A stretch of DNA of 64,000 nucleotides, taken from contig WOFQ01000005.1 in NCBI GenBank assembly GCA_012184525.1, forward strand, positions 744,001 through 808,000. The letters run 5' to 3'. A program made the translations under genes and the position numbers. The notes beneath the pieces are model-generated. The model was not told the origin of the DNA. It worked only from the letters and a program-made list of their open reading frames with translations, and did not search any database. Each line of letters begins with the position of its first letter. The first letter of the stretch is position 1. Below, one piece after another: positions 21,629 to 32,224 of the stretch. This DNA is from Xenoacremonium recifei. Taxonomy: Eukaryota; Ascomycota; Sordariomycetes; Hypocreales; Nectriaceae.

Positions 21629-22495
21629 ATGTTCCTGCAACGCTCCGCCCTCGCTGCGGCTCGCCGCGCCGCCGTCAAGCCCGCCGTCGCCCGCACCTTC
21701 GCGACCTCCTTCATCCGCCGTACGAATTTTTCCGCCTCCGCCGTGTCAATTGGACCTCCCGTTGCACATCGGCTGATTCCGTGATCGAGCACCGCTGACC
21801 ATTGAACCCAGGCGAGGCGTCCAAGGCCAGCCCTGCCACCCCCAGCGAGCAGGCCTCTGCCCTCTCCGGCTCCTCGGAGACCAAGGTCGGCGCCTACAAG
21901 ACGCTGAAGGGTATGTTTGGCAACGCAATGCCTGCCGGCTTCTGCCCCACGATAACCGAGGCCGAATGGATGAGTCGAAGAGCGCTGACACAAGAGACAA
22001 ACAGAGGTCCAGTCCGACGCCGACCTCTTCGGCCCTGGCGCCCAGCCCGGCACCGTCCCTACCGATCTCGAGCAGGCGACCGGTCTCGAGCGTCTCGAGA
22101 TTCTCGGCAAGATGGAGGGTGTTGACATTTTCGACATGCGCCCCCTCGACGCCAGCCGCAAGGGCACGATGGAGGACCCCATCTTGGTCCGATCTGCTGG
22201 TGACGAGCAGTTCGCTGGTTGCACCGGCTACCCTGCCGATTCCCACGTCGTCCACTGGCTCGGCGTGAGTAGCCTCCCTCCCGGGTTCACCCGGACGGAT
22301 GGAATTGGGTGATCGTTGACTGACATTTCGCAGATCTCCCGCGAGCGCCCGATCGAGCGATGCCCCGAGTGCGGCAGCGTCTACAAGATGGACTACGTCG
22401 GCCCCGAGCACGACCACCACCACCACCACGCCCCGGAGTTCGAGGAGCCCAAGACCTTCGCCGACTACGTCAAGCCCGAGTACCGATACCGATAA
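21629..22495 (+). CDS. cox4: Cytochrome c oxidase subunit 4 (Vb type), mitochondrial
   Basis: Exons 21629-21719, 21812-21910, 22005-22264 and 22334-22495 give about 203 aa. It is the zinc-binding nuclear-encoded subunit of respiratory complex IV in the inner mitochondrial membrane, on the matrix side. The N-terminus is an Arg/Ala-rich presequence without acidic residues (MFLQRSALAAARRAAVKPAV). The mature part has the conserved LERLEILGKMEG, the GCTGYPADSH loop and CPECGSVYKMDY, supplying the Zn-binding cysteines. A His run (HDHHHHHH) sits near the C-terminus. All three introns are needed to keep frame and are short to mid-sized (69-94 bp). Identification is firm. Confidence 0.95.
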
Positions 22496-23248
22496 ATGCA
22501 TTGATGGCGAGCGTGTTTTGAGGTCCGGGATCGCTGTACTAAGATGAATACTAGACGATCGTTGGACCGGATTCCCTGGCGAGAGGTGTTGCTTTGTGTC
22601 ATGTAGAATAGGGGAGGTGAACTGTTCCCTGTGTCAATTTACTAGCTTCCACAAGTCGTTTTGACCATATGCTCTTTGCCATGGCTGTTCGTCGTTGCTC
22701 TTTTCGTTGCAATTGGATGAATTGTATGCGTGCTGCTGGGCTCGATTTCGAGGCATTACTAAAATTGCCTGACTACTTGTACAACCTCGCAGCAACGGTC
22801 AATCTATGCTCCAGCACGTTGCGATCGGTAATCATTACCGTGCCTCTTGAAATCACATAACGAGCCCTCCGTGTATTGAGGTTTACATCTTCAATGGATC
22901 TTGTCAGAATCCCGCTGAAGTCTAAGAGCAGACCACTGACGTCAGCCTATGCCGATATACTGACGATGCCTGGAAGCATTGGCCCACCACAATTGCGCAG
23001 AGATGACTATGATAGCTCTGTAGGGTCGTCCAAGCAAGTCCAAGCTCGTTGTCAAGGCGAAGTCGAACGTTGAAGGACCATTCCCTGGTGCTGACTGTCA
23101 TGCTCGGCGATATCCTAATTCTGCAAGAGGACGGCTGCATGATCGTCTAGTTCGTCCAATCGGCCCTGGAAGCTGCATCATCATGCATAGCAGGCTGTAT
23201 CAGCCGCTGGCCGATAGTTGATCGTCTTGTGACCCATGTATCTTAACT
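22496..23248. other. Convergent intergenic region
   Basis: Between the 3' ends of COX4 and the DUF4604 gene. Short ORFs here show no recognisable motifs. Nothing further seen. Confidence 0.4.
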
Positions 23249-23743
23249 TCATCCTTCATCCTCGTCAAAACTGAGCTTGATCTTCTTGGCCTTCTTCTTC
23301 GGTTTGCGATCCTTAGGCTTGTCCTCGTCCTTGTCTTTGGACTTCTCTTGGTTGGTTTTACTCTTCGCCGACTCCTCTTCCGCAGCCTCGCCAACGACCT
23401 TTCCGGCCTTGCGCTTGCGACTTCCGAATGATGCTTTTGCGTCTGCTTCCTTCTTCGGCTCTGCTGCTGCGTCGTCTGTCGGAGCCTCGGATGCCTGCTC
23501 TTTAGGGTTGGTGACCACGCCGTCCTTGTCGACCTCCACGTTCACCACGTTCCCGTCCTCGTCAACCACGAGGGGCACATCCTCGGCTTCTTCGCTACTA
23601 GAACGTTTCTTTGCTGATCGACGCTGGGCGGCAAGGAGGGGATCCGGTCCCGAGGCACCAGATGCCTGGGCGCGGAGGGCGGCGAGGAACGGCGGGAGGG
23701 ATGAGTCGTAAGAAAGGTTCTTGGAGGTGATTTTTTGAGACAT
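23249..23743 (-). CDS. DUF4604 family protein
   Basis: Single-exon gene for 164 aa. The N-terminus MSQKITSKNLSYDSSLPPFLAALR is the hallmark of the DUF4604 family of small fungal and animal proteins. The rest is highly charged and likely disordered: a KRSSSEEAED stretch, a short VVDEDGNVVNVEVDKDG segment, then lysine-rich nuclear-signal-like runs (KPKKKAKKIKLSF) ending in DEDEG. Nuclear location is inferred from the basic clusters; no biochemical function is assigned to the family. The start follows from the conserved N-terminus. Confidence 0.85.
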   Translation of the reverse strand: MSQKITSKNLSYDSSLPPFLAALRAQASGASGPDPLLAAQRRSAKKRSSSEEAEDVPLVVDEDGNVVNVEVDKDGVVTNPKEQASEAPTDDAAAEPKKEADAKASFGSRKRKAGKVVGEAAEEESAKSKTNQEKSKDKDEDKPKDRKPKKKAKKIKLSFDEDEG

Positions 23744-24798
23744 GGTGAGTCTAATCCTCCGAGGTGAGTGCCGCTGCTGTTATGCCGTGACCATGTCTCG
23801 AGCGTGAGACCGAAAAAAGCGAGTCTTAAAACGACGCTGCTGCCCCAACGTTGGTCGAGAACCTCTCTAGAGGGCTAAGGGCATGCACCGTTACTTACGG
23901 AGGAAGACGCCGTTGCCGCTCTCGTCGAGTGGAGCATCCGTCGCGAGTCAGCTAGCAGGCCGTTTTCCCTCCGTCCAGCTCAGGGGGGCGGCGAGGCGTG
24001 AGAAATTTACCCGGAGGCTGGGAGATAAGATGTTCCGTTATGCATACCTCTAGCTCGTGATTGGCCCCCCTCGGCGCAGGCGAGGCGCGTTGATTGGCCA
24101 CTGCCACGCTTTCCCCCTTGTTCTGGATTTGGGGCTTGACGGTACGTGGTCTTGGTGCTGTCTCCTGTTGAAGTCTCCTATCGCCGCCAGCTTCCAATTC
24201 TATCTTCAACCGCTCCCGTGCCGCAACGACGCTCGCCGCCCCCTTGCTGGCCCTCCTCCGCAGCCCTCGACGCCCTTCTCTCCCTCTTGCATCGTCCTCT
24301 GCCTCTCGCTACCAGCCAGAGTTCGCGAGGCCCCCGTCGCAGCCACGTCGCTGAGCCCTCCCGACCCCCATCCCATCCCATCGAAAGCCCTCGACCCCCG
24401 AGAAGCCACTCTGGAACTCGGCGGCGCAGGATCCAATCCGCCCTCGGGAGACGCGTTGGGAGGAGGACTTCTGGTTTCGGGGAACGTGGTCCCTGTCGCT
24501 CGTTTACTTCGACTGCGTCTCGTGACCGACGCCACATCCTTCTCGCCCTGCGACTGGAGGCGTTGAAGGCTTCTCTGCGACTCGACTCCTCGTCGATCAT
24601 CCGGTTCAGCCTTTTCTCCATTTCTGTTCTCTCCTGCGACCCGTCGCTGTTTAATATTCTTTATTCCTTCCCCTAATCCTCCCTCGCTCGTCAGTCCACC
24701 AGCCAGGGCACTCGCCTCGGCGCATTCTTCTACCCTCTCCTACCTCTCTCCTGGCTTCAATCGCAGATCCTGCCACCGGGCAGGCCACCGTCGCCGTC
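23744..24798. other. Divergent promoter and pyrimidine-rich 5' leader
   Basis: About 1 kb between the DUF4604 gene and the mannosyltransferase gene. Two ATTGG (inverted CCAAT) boxes lie near 24060 and 24095. From about 24170 the plus strand is C/T-rich, like a long 5' UTR. ORFs in it are low-complexity and not convincing. Confidence 0.45.
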
Positions 24799-26552
24799 AT
24801 GGATCTGTTCCGAAGAGCAACCAAGATGGTTCCCAAGCCACCACCGTTGCAACTGCCAACGGTCGACGAGAAGCGGAAAACTAAGAACAGAACCTTGGCA
24901 TCACGCCTCGCCTTCTTCCGACGGCCGTTGCGGTTACGGGGGAACTCGAGCATCTCCGTGCCGTTGGGTGTGGTTGTCATTTTCCCCGTCCTGGTGGTGG
25001 TGTTGATCCTCATCCTGTTCGTTCGCCATCCCAGCTCGCCTGGTAGGATATTGGTTCCCGCGGGAGCGCCTCCAGCCATTCGGTATGTCAGATCATGGCT
25101 GTTGTTCAGTCCTTTCAGGAACCGGATCTAACGGGAATGTGCGTATAGGAAAATTAGCGAAAAGCATGACAAGGTCTTCGTGACCGGCTGTCTCCAGCCC
25201 GATACCAGCAAGCCCCGTGCCAACGCCGCCTTCGTTGTCCTCGCCCGAAACAAGGAGATTGACGGCGTCATACAATCCATCAAGTCGGTCGAGCGCCACT
25301 TCAACCGCTGGTACCACTACCCCTACGTCTTCTTGAACGACGGCGACTTCGACGAGGAGTTCAAGGATACCGTCAGGAATTATACGTCGGCCCCGGTCGA
25401 GTTCGGCAAGGTTGGTCCCGACATGTGGGGATATCCGGACTGGATCGACCCCAAGGTTGCCAAAGAGGGCATTGCCAAGCAGGGTGACGCTGCTGTCATG
25501 TACGGAGGTTTGGAGAGCTACCATTCCATGTGCCGATTCTATTCTGGGTAAGTTACAGGGATACGAGAGCATTTCATGGACATGAACTAACACGTAAAAC
25601 AGTTTCTTCTACAACCATCCCCTTCTACTCAAGTATGAGTGGTACTGGCGTGTTGAGCCTGAGATTACCTACTTCTGTGATATTACTTAGTATGTTTATT
25701 TGCCAATCATGGCATGGGTGCTCGTGCTAACTCGGAACCAGTGATCCTTTCCTCAAGATGATTGAAGCGAACAAGACTTATGGTTTCACCATTGCTGTCA
25801 AGGAACTCCGCGAGACCGTCCCCAACATCTTCCGATATGCCTCTGCCTACAAGCGTCTCAACAACCTGACCTCTCAGGGTCTCTGGGAAATGTTTGTTGA
25901 GCCTCGTGAGGAGCCTCAAGAGCCCCCGGAGGATCCCAATAACCCTCCTCTTCCCGAAGATATCCTTCAAAGTGACCCCCGCCGCAACTCTCTGCCCAAC
26001 ATCGATCCGGAAGCTATGGAGGGTGAGAAGTACAATATGTGTCATTTCTGGTCCAACTTTGAGATTGCCCGTCTATCTTGGTTCCGCAGCAAAGAGTACA
26101 ACGACTTCTTCCAGATGATGGACCGAAGTGGTGGCTTCTGGATGGAACGTGTAAGTCATAATCCACGAGACGTTAAACATACGAACATGAAACTAACTGA
26201 AGATTCGTAGTGGGGTGATGCTCCTATCCACTCGCTTGCTGCCGGTGCTCTTCTCGGTGTCAAGGATATCCATTACTTCCGCGACTTCGGTTACCGACAT
26301 ACGACCATTCAACATTGCCCTGCCAATGCTCCCGCACGACAACTGCCTCGCGAGCCCTTCTTGGAGAAGACGACCGTTGACGAAAAGAAGCGGATTGAGG
26401 AAGATGCGTACTGGGAGGACTGGGATGAGGAGAAGGAGAATGGTGTCGGTTGCCGATGCCGCTGTGATACCGACATTGTCGACGTAGAGGGTAAGGAAGG
26501 ATCCTGCCTCGCCGAATGGGTCGACGTTGCAGGTGGCTGGGACAGCCCTTAG
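24799..26552 (+). CDS. KRE2/MNT1-family alpha-1,2-mannosyltransferase (GT15)
   Basis: Exons 24799-25082, 25149-25547, 25603-25689, 25742-26150 and 26211-26552 give about 506 aa. It is a Golgi type II membrane protein: a basic cytosolic tail, one hydrophobic anchor at about residues 52-75, then a lumenal catalytic domain. Family marks are NAAFVVLARNKEIDGVI, YPYVFLNDGDF, the core WYWRVEPEITYFCDI (E246/E248 region), HFWSNFEI and WGDAPIHS near the C-terminus. It transfers mannose from GDP-mannose to O- and N-linked glycans of cell-wall proteins. Compared with yeast Kre2 it has a Pro/Glu-rich insert (about residues 310-340) and a cysteine-rich acidic tail (CRCRCDTD). Most similar to the KTR4-like branch, by inference. 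Confidence 0.92.
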
Positions 26553-27581
26553 TGGTCTCAATGAACCATGCATGAGGAGACGAGGAGCCGGCGAAGAACC
26601 TTGTCAGGAAGAGACTGCCTCCCGCGAGGCAGCACAGGGACGTGTCTGAGACAGCCCAGGACGACAGCTACGGACCGGGACTATATACCAAACCTGGACA
26701 GCAATGACTTGTATGGAACTTTCTGGAGAGGCATGACCGACTTGGACTTTATTCAGCTTTGTTTCAAAGACGCACACGCAATGCATCAACACCACACAGC
26801 ATGGAGGAACCTGTACAGCGGAAGGACGGGGGAAGCGGTTAGGCGGTACGGGCGTTCGTTTTTGGCTTTGCGCGTCAGTCCCAGAGTTTATTTTAATTCC
26901 TCCCAACTCTCACATCCACCTCGAGAACCATCAAACCACGAAGGCCATCCCAGGAGACCTAACGCACAAAAGCATGGGGTGCAAAACAAAAGGAAGGGGA
27001 GCGAGGAATGGAGTGTTGAGGAGCTTGTACGGACAGCGGAAGAATGGATGTGGTTTACTCTTGCTGATAGAATTCGGATTGCATTTGTACTATTGCCATT
27101 ATTTCATCTTCGTCTTTGCCTTAGTAACAGGAGTGAATGTAGGTGTCAATGATGGAGAACGTGCCGGGATGTAGGAGTCCTAGATGCATCGAGACCCCTT
27201 AGAAAGAGTCCTAGGGGCGACCGGCGATGGTTTGGTGGTGGCTTTGTCTGTAGTAAGCGTATATTAAGCACGAAAGAGACATGGCTAGACTTATCTATGT
27301 CTTAGATATTTGCTTTTTCTTCGTCTTAGTAGGATGCCATGGCGGCTATCAGCGCTTGGAGTCCACTCGAGGGGGGCGGAGTTCATTGAGACGAGGCAGA
27401 CTCAGCTGGCGGGTGGCTTAGTGGAAGAGCTGAACAACGGAGAGAATGGTCCTAAGCTTGGCGATGGTTTTAATAATATTTGGTATAAGTGCTGACATCG
27501 CCCTGAAAAGTCCCTATCTCACCTCGTACTTACCATTCTACATCTTCGTTTGCTTTGTGATACCCCAATTTCTTAATCGTC
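26553..27581. other. Intergenic region/3' UTR
   Basis: About 1 kb after the mannosyltransferase stop. A 194-codon ORF at 26568-27152 is low in recognisable motifs and overlaps the likely 3' UTR. No gene called. Confidence 0.4.
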
Positions 27582-28439
27582 ATGCTTCAACGACTCTCCC
27601 AACTCTTCCAGGCCTCGCGTCCTCCTCGCGAGCCCTGTAACCGCAAAATCCAAATCATGTCTGACCTCCATCTCGAACTTAACCGCCAATACACAGAGTT
27701 TGACTTCCCCGTCACGGCACCCCTACTACTTCTCGGCGGCGACATTGGCCGCATGATCGACTACGAGATGTTCCTGCCATTCCTCGCGCGACAAACTGCC
27801 CGCTACGAGCGAGTGTTCCTTGTACTCGGAAATCATGAGTTCTACGAGATGAGTTACGATGAGGGCATCAAGAGTGCGCGGCGAATGGAGAAGGAGGCGG
27901 TGTTAGAGGGCAAATTGACAGTACTACATCGCGAGCGGTGGGACGATAGCAGCAGCGGCCTAACGATTATTGGGGCCACGCTGTGGTCGAAGATCCCAAC
28001 GGAGGCAGAGGAGTGGGTGAGCAAGACGGTTTCTGACTTCAAGATGATCAAGGGCTGGTCTTGTGCGGAACACAATCTACATCATGAGGAGGATCTAGCG
28101 TATCTAACGCGGACCGTCACAGAGCTCAACAGCCTGCCGCCAGAGTCTCAACGCACAGTCTTCATAGCAACTCACCATGCGCCACTAATCAAGGGGGCGT
28201 CGCGGCCGGAGCATGTGAAGGTACCCTGGAGGACGGCCTTCTCGACAGACGTTGTGCAGCGGCATGAGTTCGCGCAGAGAGTAGCCGTCTGGATGTTTGG
28301 ACACACGCACTTCACGACAGAGTTGCAGAGAGGAGGCGTAAAAGTGGTGGCTAACCAAAGAGGATATGTTCTTGGATTTAAGGGACCGACACTTGAAGAT
28401 ACAAGGGGATTTGATGACGGGCGAGTGGTGGAGTTGTGA
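27582..28439 (+). CDS. Calcineurin-like metallophosphoesterase
   Basis: Single-exon gene for 285 aa. It carries the full metallophosphoesterase motif series: DLHLE (residues 28-32), GGDIG (about 53-57), GNHEF (about 84-88), a catalytic THHAP (about 196-200) and GHTH (about 229-232). It should bind two metal ions and hydrolyse a phosphomonoester or diester. No signal peptide is clear; the first 20 residues are basic and amphipathic and could be a weak mitochondrial signal. The substrate cannot be predicted. It starts at the first ATG of the open frame, and an in-frame ATG precedes DLHLE at codon 26. Confidence 0.88.
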   Translation: MLQRLSQLFQASRPPREPCNRKIQIMSDLHLELNRQYTEFDFPVTAPLLLLGGDIGRMIDYEMFLPFLARQTARYERVFLVLGNHEFYEMSYDEGIKSARRMEKEAVLEGKLTVLHRERWDDSSSGLTIIGATLWSKIPTEAEEWVSKTVSDFKMIKGWSCAEHNLHHEEDLAYLTRTVTELNSLPPESQRTVFIATHHAPLIKGASRPEHVKVPWRTAFSTDVVQRHEFAQRVAVWMFGHTHFTTELQRGGVKVVANQRGYVLGFKGPTLEDTRGFDDGRVVEL

Positions 28440-28543
28440 ACGGTAACTTACATACAACGACTGACATCACGTGGCTCTGCAACACTCTCTACCTTCACTC
28501 TTTGCCCTGACTCCATGAGTCTTAACACGCTTGGCGAGATAAA

Positions 28544-30343
28544 ATGGCTTCAATCGAACTGAAAGACGCCCTTCAACCTACTGATGCCACATACAAGGCG
28601 ATTTACGACCGAGCCTACCGTACTTGGTATCGGGTGTTGGCAGGCATCGTTGACGACGATAGGATCCCATTCACATGTCTGGATTGGAAGAGCCTGTTTC
28701 CTAACCATCCCATTTTTCCTGCTGGCCTGGAAACGGATGATTCTGGTTTCGTTAAAGCAAAATCTACGTGGACATCCTCGAAAGAACATTGTGATATCCA
28801 TCCCTTTGAGCAGACCCTCTGGATTGCGCCGAGGATCAGGCAACCGACGCGAATCGTTCTCACAAACGATCTAGAAATTTCACTTTTCAAGTGGTTTGGA
28901 AAAGATGACAGACATGTCGTTGTCCTCATGCTTGCTTGGGCATATGCTCTATCCGCTCGATGGGCGGAAATAATCGCCAGAGCATCTCCCATGGAATACT
29001 CCACGAACAAGGCCTTTTGGACAAGCATGCCAGGTCCAGAGGAAGATGATGAGAACGACAACACGATCATAATTGAACTGGGGGTACTGACAGATGAGGC
29101 AGCTCGATGGTGGGCAGCTGTCCTTGCGCCTGGAGAGGGTTGGATGGTCGGAATACCTCATGAGCAATGTCGACTTCTTTCACCCTGGAGTGTCCTAAAG
29201 GACTTCGACAGCATCAATATTTGCCTCCGTGCATCAGATGGTCGTATGAACACTGTTCCACAAGTTCCAGCATCTTTTGATATGGCATTAAAATACATTG
29301 AGGATTATTGCGTCCTTCACAAGACCGACACCCAGAGCCAGGCAGCACTGGCCGCTGCTTTGCATCTTCCGCTCGCCAATTGGGACAACAGGAAGATTAC
29401 GCTTCATGTTGGTCAGGGATCCTACAAGCCACCTACATTCACGGCGACACCAACATATTTCCCTTTCGCAGAACGTCACCTACGCCAGTTCGACAAACTT
29501 CTGACCTTCAGCACAAATGTCCTAGGTGTGTGAGCTGTCCTGGGTAGCATCTTTTACGAGTCCAATCTGCCCGCAAATGCCTGTGGCGCTTGGGTGCAAG
29601 GTGTTCTGGCTATCTTGAAACGGGTAGAGGCCAAAGACCGGCATCTCTTGGCCTGTATGTTCTTTCGTCGCGATCCTGGTCTTTCGTTCCTCTGGCTCGG
29701 GGGAATCATCACTGGTGCGCATGAAGCCTTTCTAATGACGGAGCACAGACTCCTTGGTCTCAACAGAATCGAACTTCATGCGGCAACTTGGACTGATACT
29801 CTGATATCCTTCATTCAAGAACCCGTATCTGCGCTACGTCCTGACGCGACTTCGATCTCACGAGCTGACGAGTGCCGACTCATGTTTTTGACTGATGAAT
29901 CACCAAGCAAATTTCCTCCAATTTATCCATACGTACCTTTAGGAGTTACAGATCTTAAAGATACCGACCTTGGTGTGCAGCTTCATGCACATTGTCCAAA
30001 CAACCATCATCTTCAATTCTTGTCTATAACATGGGATTGCGTCGGAGGCAAGGAAACCCAAACCACAGGGCCAATATCTGTTTCGCCTAGAGACTACGCC
30101 CTCGACGGTCAGTTCGATGATTATGCGGCATTGAACATAGACTACAGCTGGTTAGATCGAGAGAAGAACATTTCGAGAGGAGTCACCGAGAACTTGTTCA
30201 TTTGGATGCGAACTGACAATGGGTTCACCATTGCGGAGCGAAAGATACGCCGCCACGAATGGATTGGCTATTATGTAAACGGAGACTGGACACCTTCGCG
30301 ACAGCTGATTCAAATGAAGCCCAAAGAACGCGACTTAGGCTAG
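28544..30343 (+). pseudogene. Uncharacterised fungal protein gene interrupted by one in-frame TGA
   Basis: Two long open segments in the same frame (28544-29530 and 29534-30343) are separated only by TGA at codon 330. The frame would otherwise encode about 599 aa with no other break. The sequence right after the TGA (VLGSIFYESNLPANACGAWVQ, then SFLWLGGIITGAHE) reads as normal coding and resembles a conserved block I associate with large uncharacterised ascomycete proteins, so an intron spanning it is unlikely. No adequate branch site is seen there either. The N-terminal half is Trp-rich (WYRVLAG, FTCLDWKSLFP) and acidic in the middle. Function unknown. Options are a recent pseudogene, readthrough or a base-call error; a single C-to-T change of an Arg codon would create the TGA. 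Confidence 0.65.
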
Positions 30344-30658
30344 CGCATACAGAGGAAGGATATTGTCATGGGAAGAACCAAGCACACGTCCATGAAAAAG
30401 GCTTAGACTCCGAATCAGGTATATTGCAGAAATCAAAGGCTTAATATAAACATTACAATTATCATTGAATATTTTTATAGCCTATCGAGGATCAATTGGT
30501 ACCATGAGTTTCCTGTCATATGGCTTAGGGTAGGTAGCTTCCGGTGGACATCGCGGCAGTTTTCTGCCTGAGGCAGCAGTGCTGGCAAGTCGCCCAAAAA
30601 ATTAGACCTCCATGGCCAGCCCATCACCACCTTAACATCGGCCTCAACCTCCCCGACA
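30344..30658. other. Short intergenic region
   Basis: About 315 bp of 3' and 5' flanking sequence, with AT-rich stretches near 30440-30480. Nothing further seen. Confidence 0.4.
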
Positions 30659-31621
30659 ATGCCTCCCCGACTACTCCCGCCCAGCACTTCGCTGTGCTGC
30701 AGGGCAACGGCAAATGCGCCCGTCTCTTCTTTAACGGCCTACCTGGCTGGTCTCTCTCTTCAGACACGCCATGCCTCGATCCTTGGCAGCCTTGCCAACA
30801 CGGCCGGAGCGATGCACAAGAAGAAGCGAGTCGGCCGCGGTCCCTCATCTGGCCACGGAAAGACGTCCGGAAGAGGTCATAAGGGTCAAAAGCAGCACGG
30901 CAAGGTCAAGCCCTGGTTCCAGGGTGGTCAGACACCTTTGATTGTGAAGCATGGACGCAAGGGTTTCGACAATCTGTAAGGAGTCCTGGAAGACCTTTGC
31001 CTCACTTTATGAGGTCAACCATGACCCAATTGACTAACAATGGATTGAAGGCGAAAACTCAACATGGCAGAAGTCAACCTCGACCAGATCCAAGCCTGGA
31101 TAGACCAGGGACGACTCGACCCCACGAAGCAAATCACCCCCAAGGAATTGATCGAGAGCGGGTTGGTCGGCACGCTCAAGGACGGCGTCAAAGTCCTCTC
31201 TCGTGGCGGAGATACCCTCAAGCAGCCCATTGACGTGATGGTCTCGCGCGTATCCGCGGGCGCTATCACGGCCATCGAGGGCGCGGGCGGCAAGGTCCTT
31301 ACGCGCTACTACACTAAGCTTGCAATCCGACGGCTGCTCACCGGCGAGTCCGTCAACACCGACAAGCCGCTGCCTGTTGGCAAGGAGCACGTCGAGGCGG
31401 TGCTGGCTGAGGCGCGAAAGAGCCCCTTCCGGTACCGGTTGCCCGACCCAACGAGTCGTGAGGACATCGAATACTACCGAGACCCGGCACATCGAGGTTA
31501 CCTGAGCCACCAACTTGCGCCGGGCGAGTCGCCAAGTCTTTACTTCAAGGTACCTGGTGTACAGAAGATTAGGAGCGAGGCCAAGGCGGAGAAAAAGGTA
31601 CAGGAAGAGACATTGTGGTAG
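30659..31621 (+). CDS. Mitochondrial large-subunit ribosomal protein uL15m
   Basis: Exons 30659-30975 and 31051-31621 (intron with CTAAC branch and AAG acceptor) give about 295 aa. It is the mitochondrial form of bacterial L15 (yeast MRPL10), part of the large subunit of the mitoribosome. The N-terminus is a presequence rich in Arg, Ser, Thr and Leu. The conserved L15 core begins at KKKRVGRGPSSGHGKTSGRGHKGQ, continues with FQGGQTPLIVKHGRKGFDN, and after the intron RKLNMAEVNLDQIQAWID. The C-terminal extension beyond bacterial L15 (REDIEYYRDPAHRGYL onward) is usual in fungi. Both the motif and the targeting sequence make the call firm. Confidence 0.94.
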
Positions 31622-32224
31622 AAAGTGATTGGGGGAGATAGGGCTGGATGGGGGTCATTGTATTATAATCGAGGCGATACCTTGAGTGTGACAATAGTGT
31701 ACTGTAACGGACCGTAATTTACGGCATTGTGAATCCTCTTGAGCCATCAGATGGAAGGTACTTGTGCTGAATATCAGAACGTGAGCAGCCACAGCAATCG
31801 CTTGTGGCGCAAGCCCGACCCGCGAACGGCAGGAACAGACCCTCCGGGTACGTACCCGACGAGAGTGACCCCACAGGAGCTTTGCCATGGGCGTTACAGG
31901 TTACAGCGCCTTCTCCACTCTCGATCCAGCCCAGGAATGACTTCACCAACCTCCCGGTGCTTCTTTTCGTCCTTCTTTTGCATTGCTCGTTGGAACATTT
32001 TGCTCCTTATTGAGGCTCGGAGTAAGGCTTTTCTCGGGGGCTCTCCAGGCTGCAGCAGGAGACGAATATTTTCTGAGGACGACGACAACGAGGACGACTA
32101 TCTATCGCCGATTACGAATCTACTGACCACTCTGACGACGCCCGAAGCGCAGTTGCGACGACGGTTGCGAGGTTGATAAGGCGCGCGAGACACTGAGACC
32201 GATTTGCTCCTGAGGCAATCAATC
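31622..32224. other. Intergenic region and 5' leader of sorting nexin
   Basis: About 600 bp between uL15m and the sorting nexin gene. ORFs are short and without motifs. Nothing else seen. Confidence 0.4.

Noticed and set aside
26568..27152. 194-codon ORF after the mannosyltransferase
   Set aside because: Begins 16 bp after the stop codon, in the likely 3' UTR, and has no domain.
29526..29601. Intron that would remove the TGA at 29531
   Set aside because: No good branch site, and the sequence it would remove reads as conserved coding.
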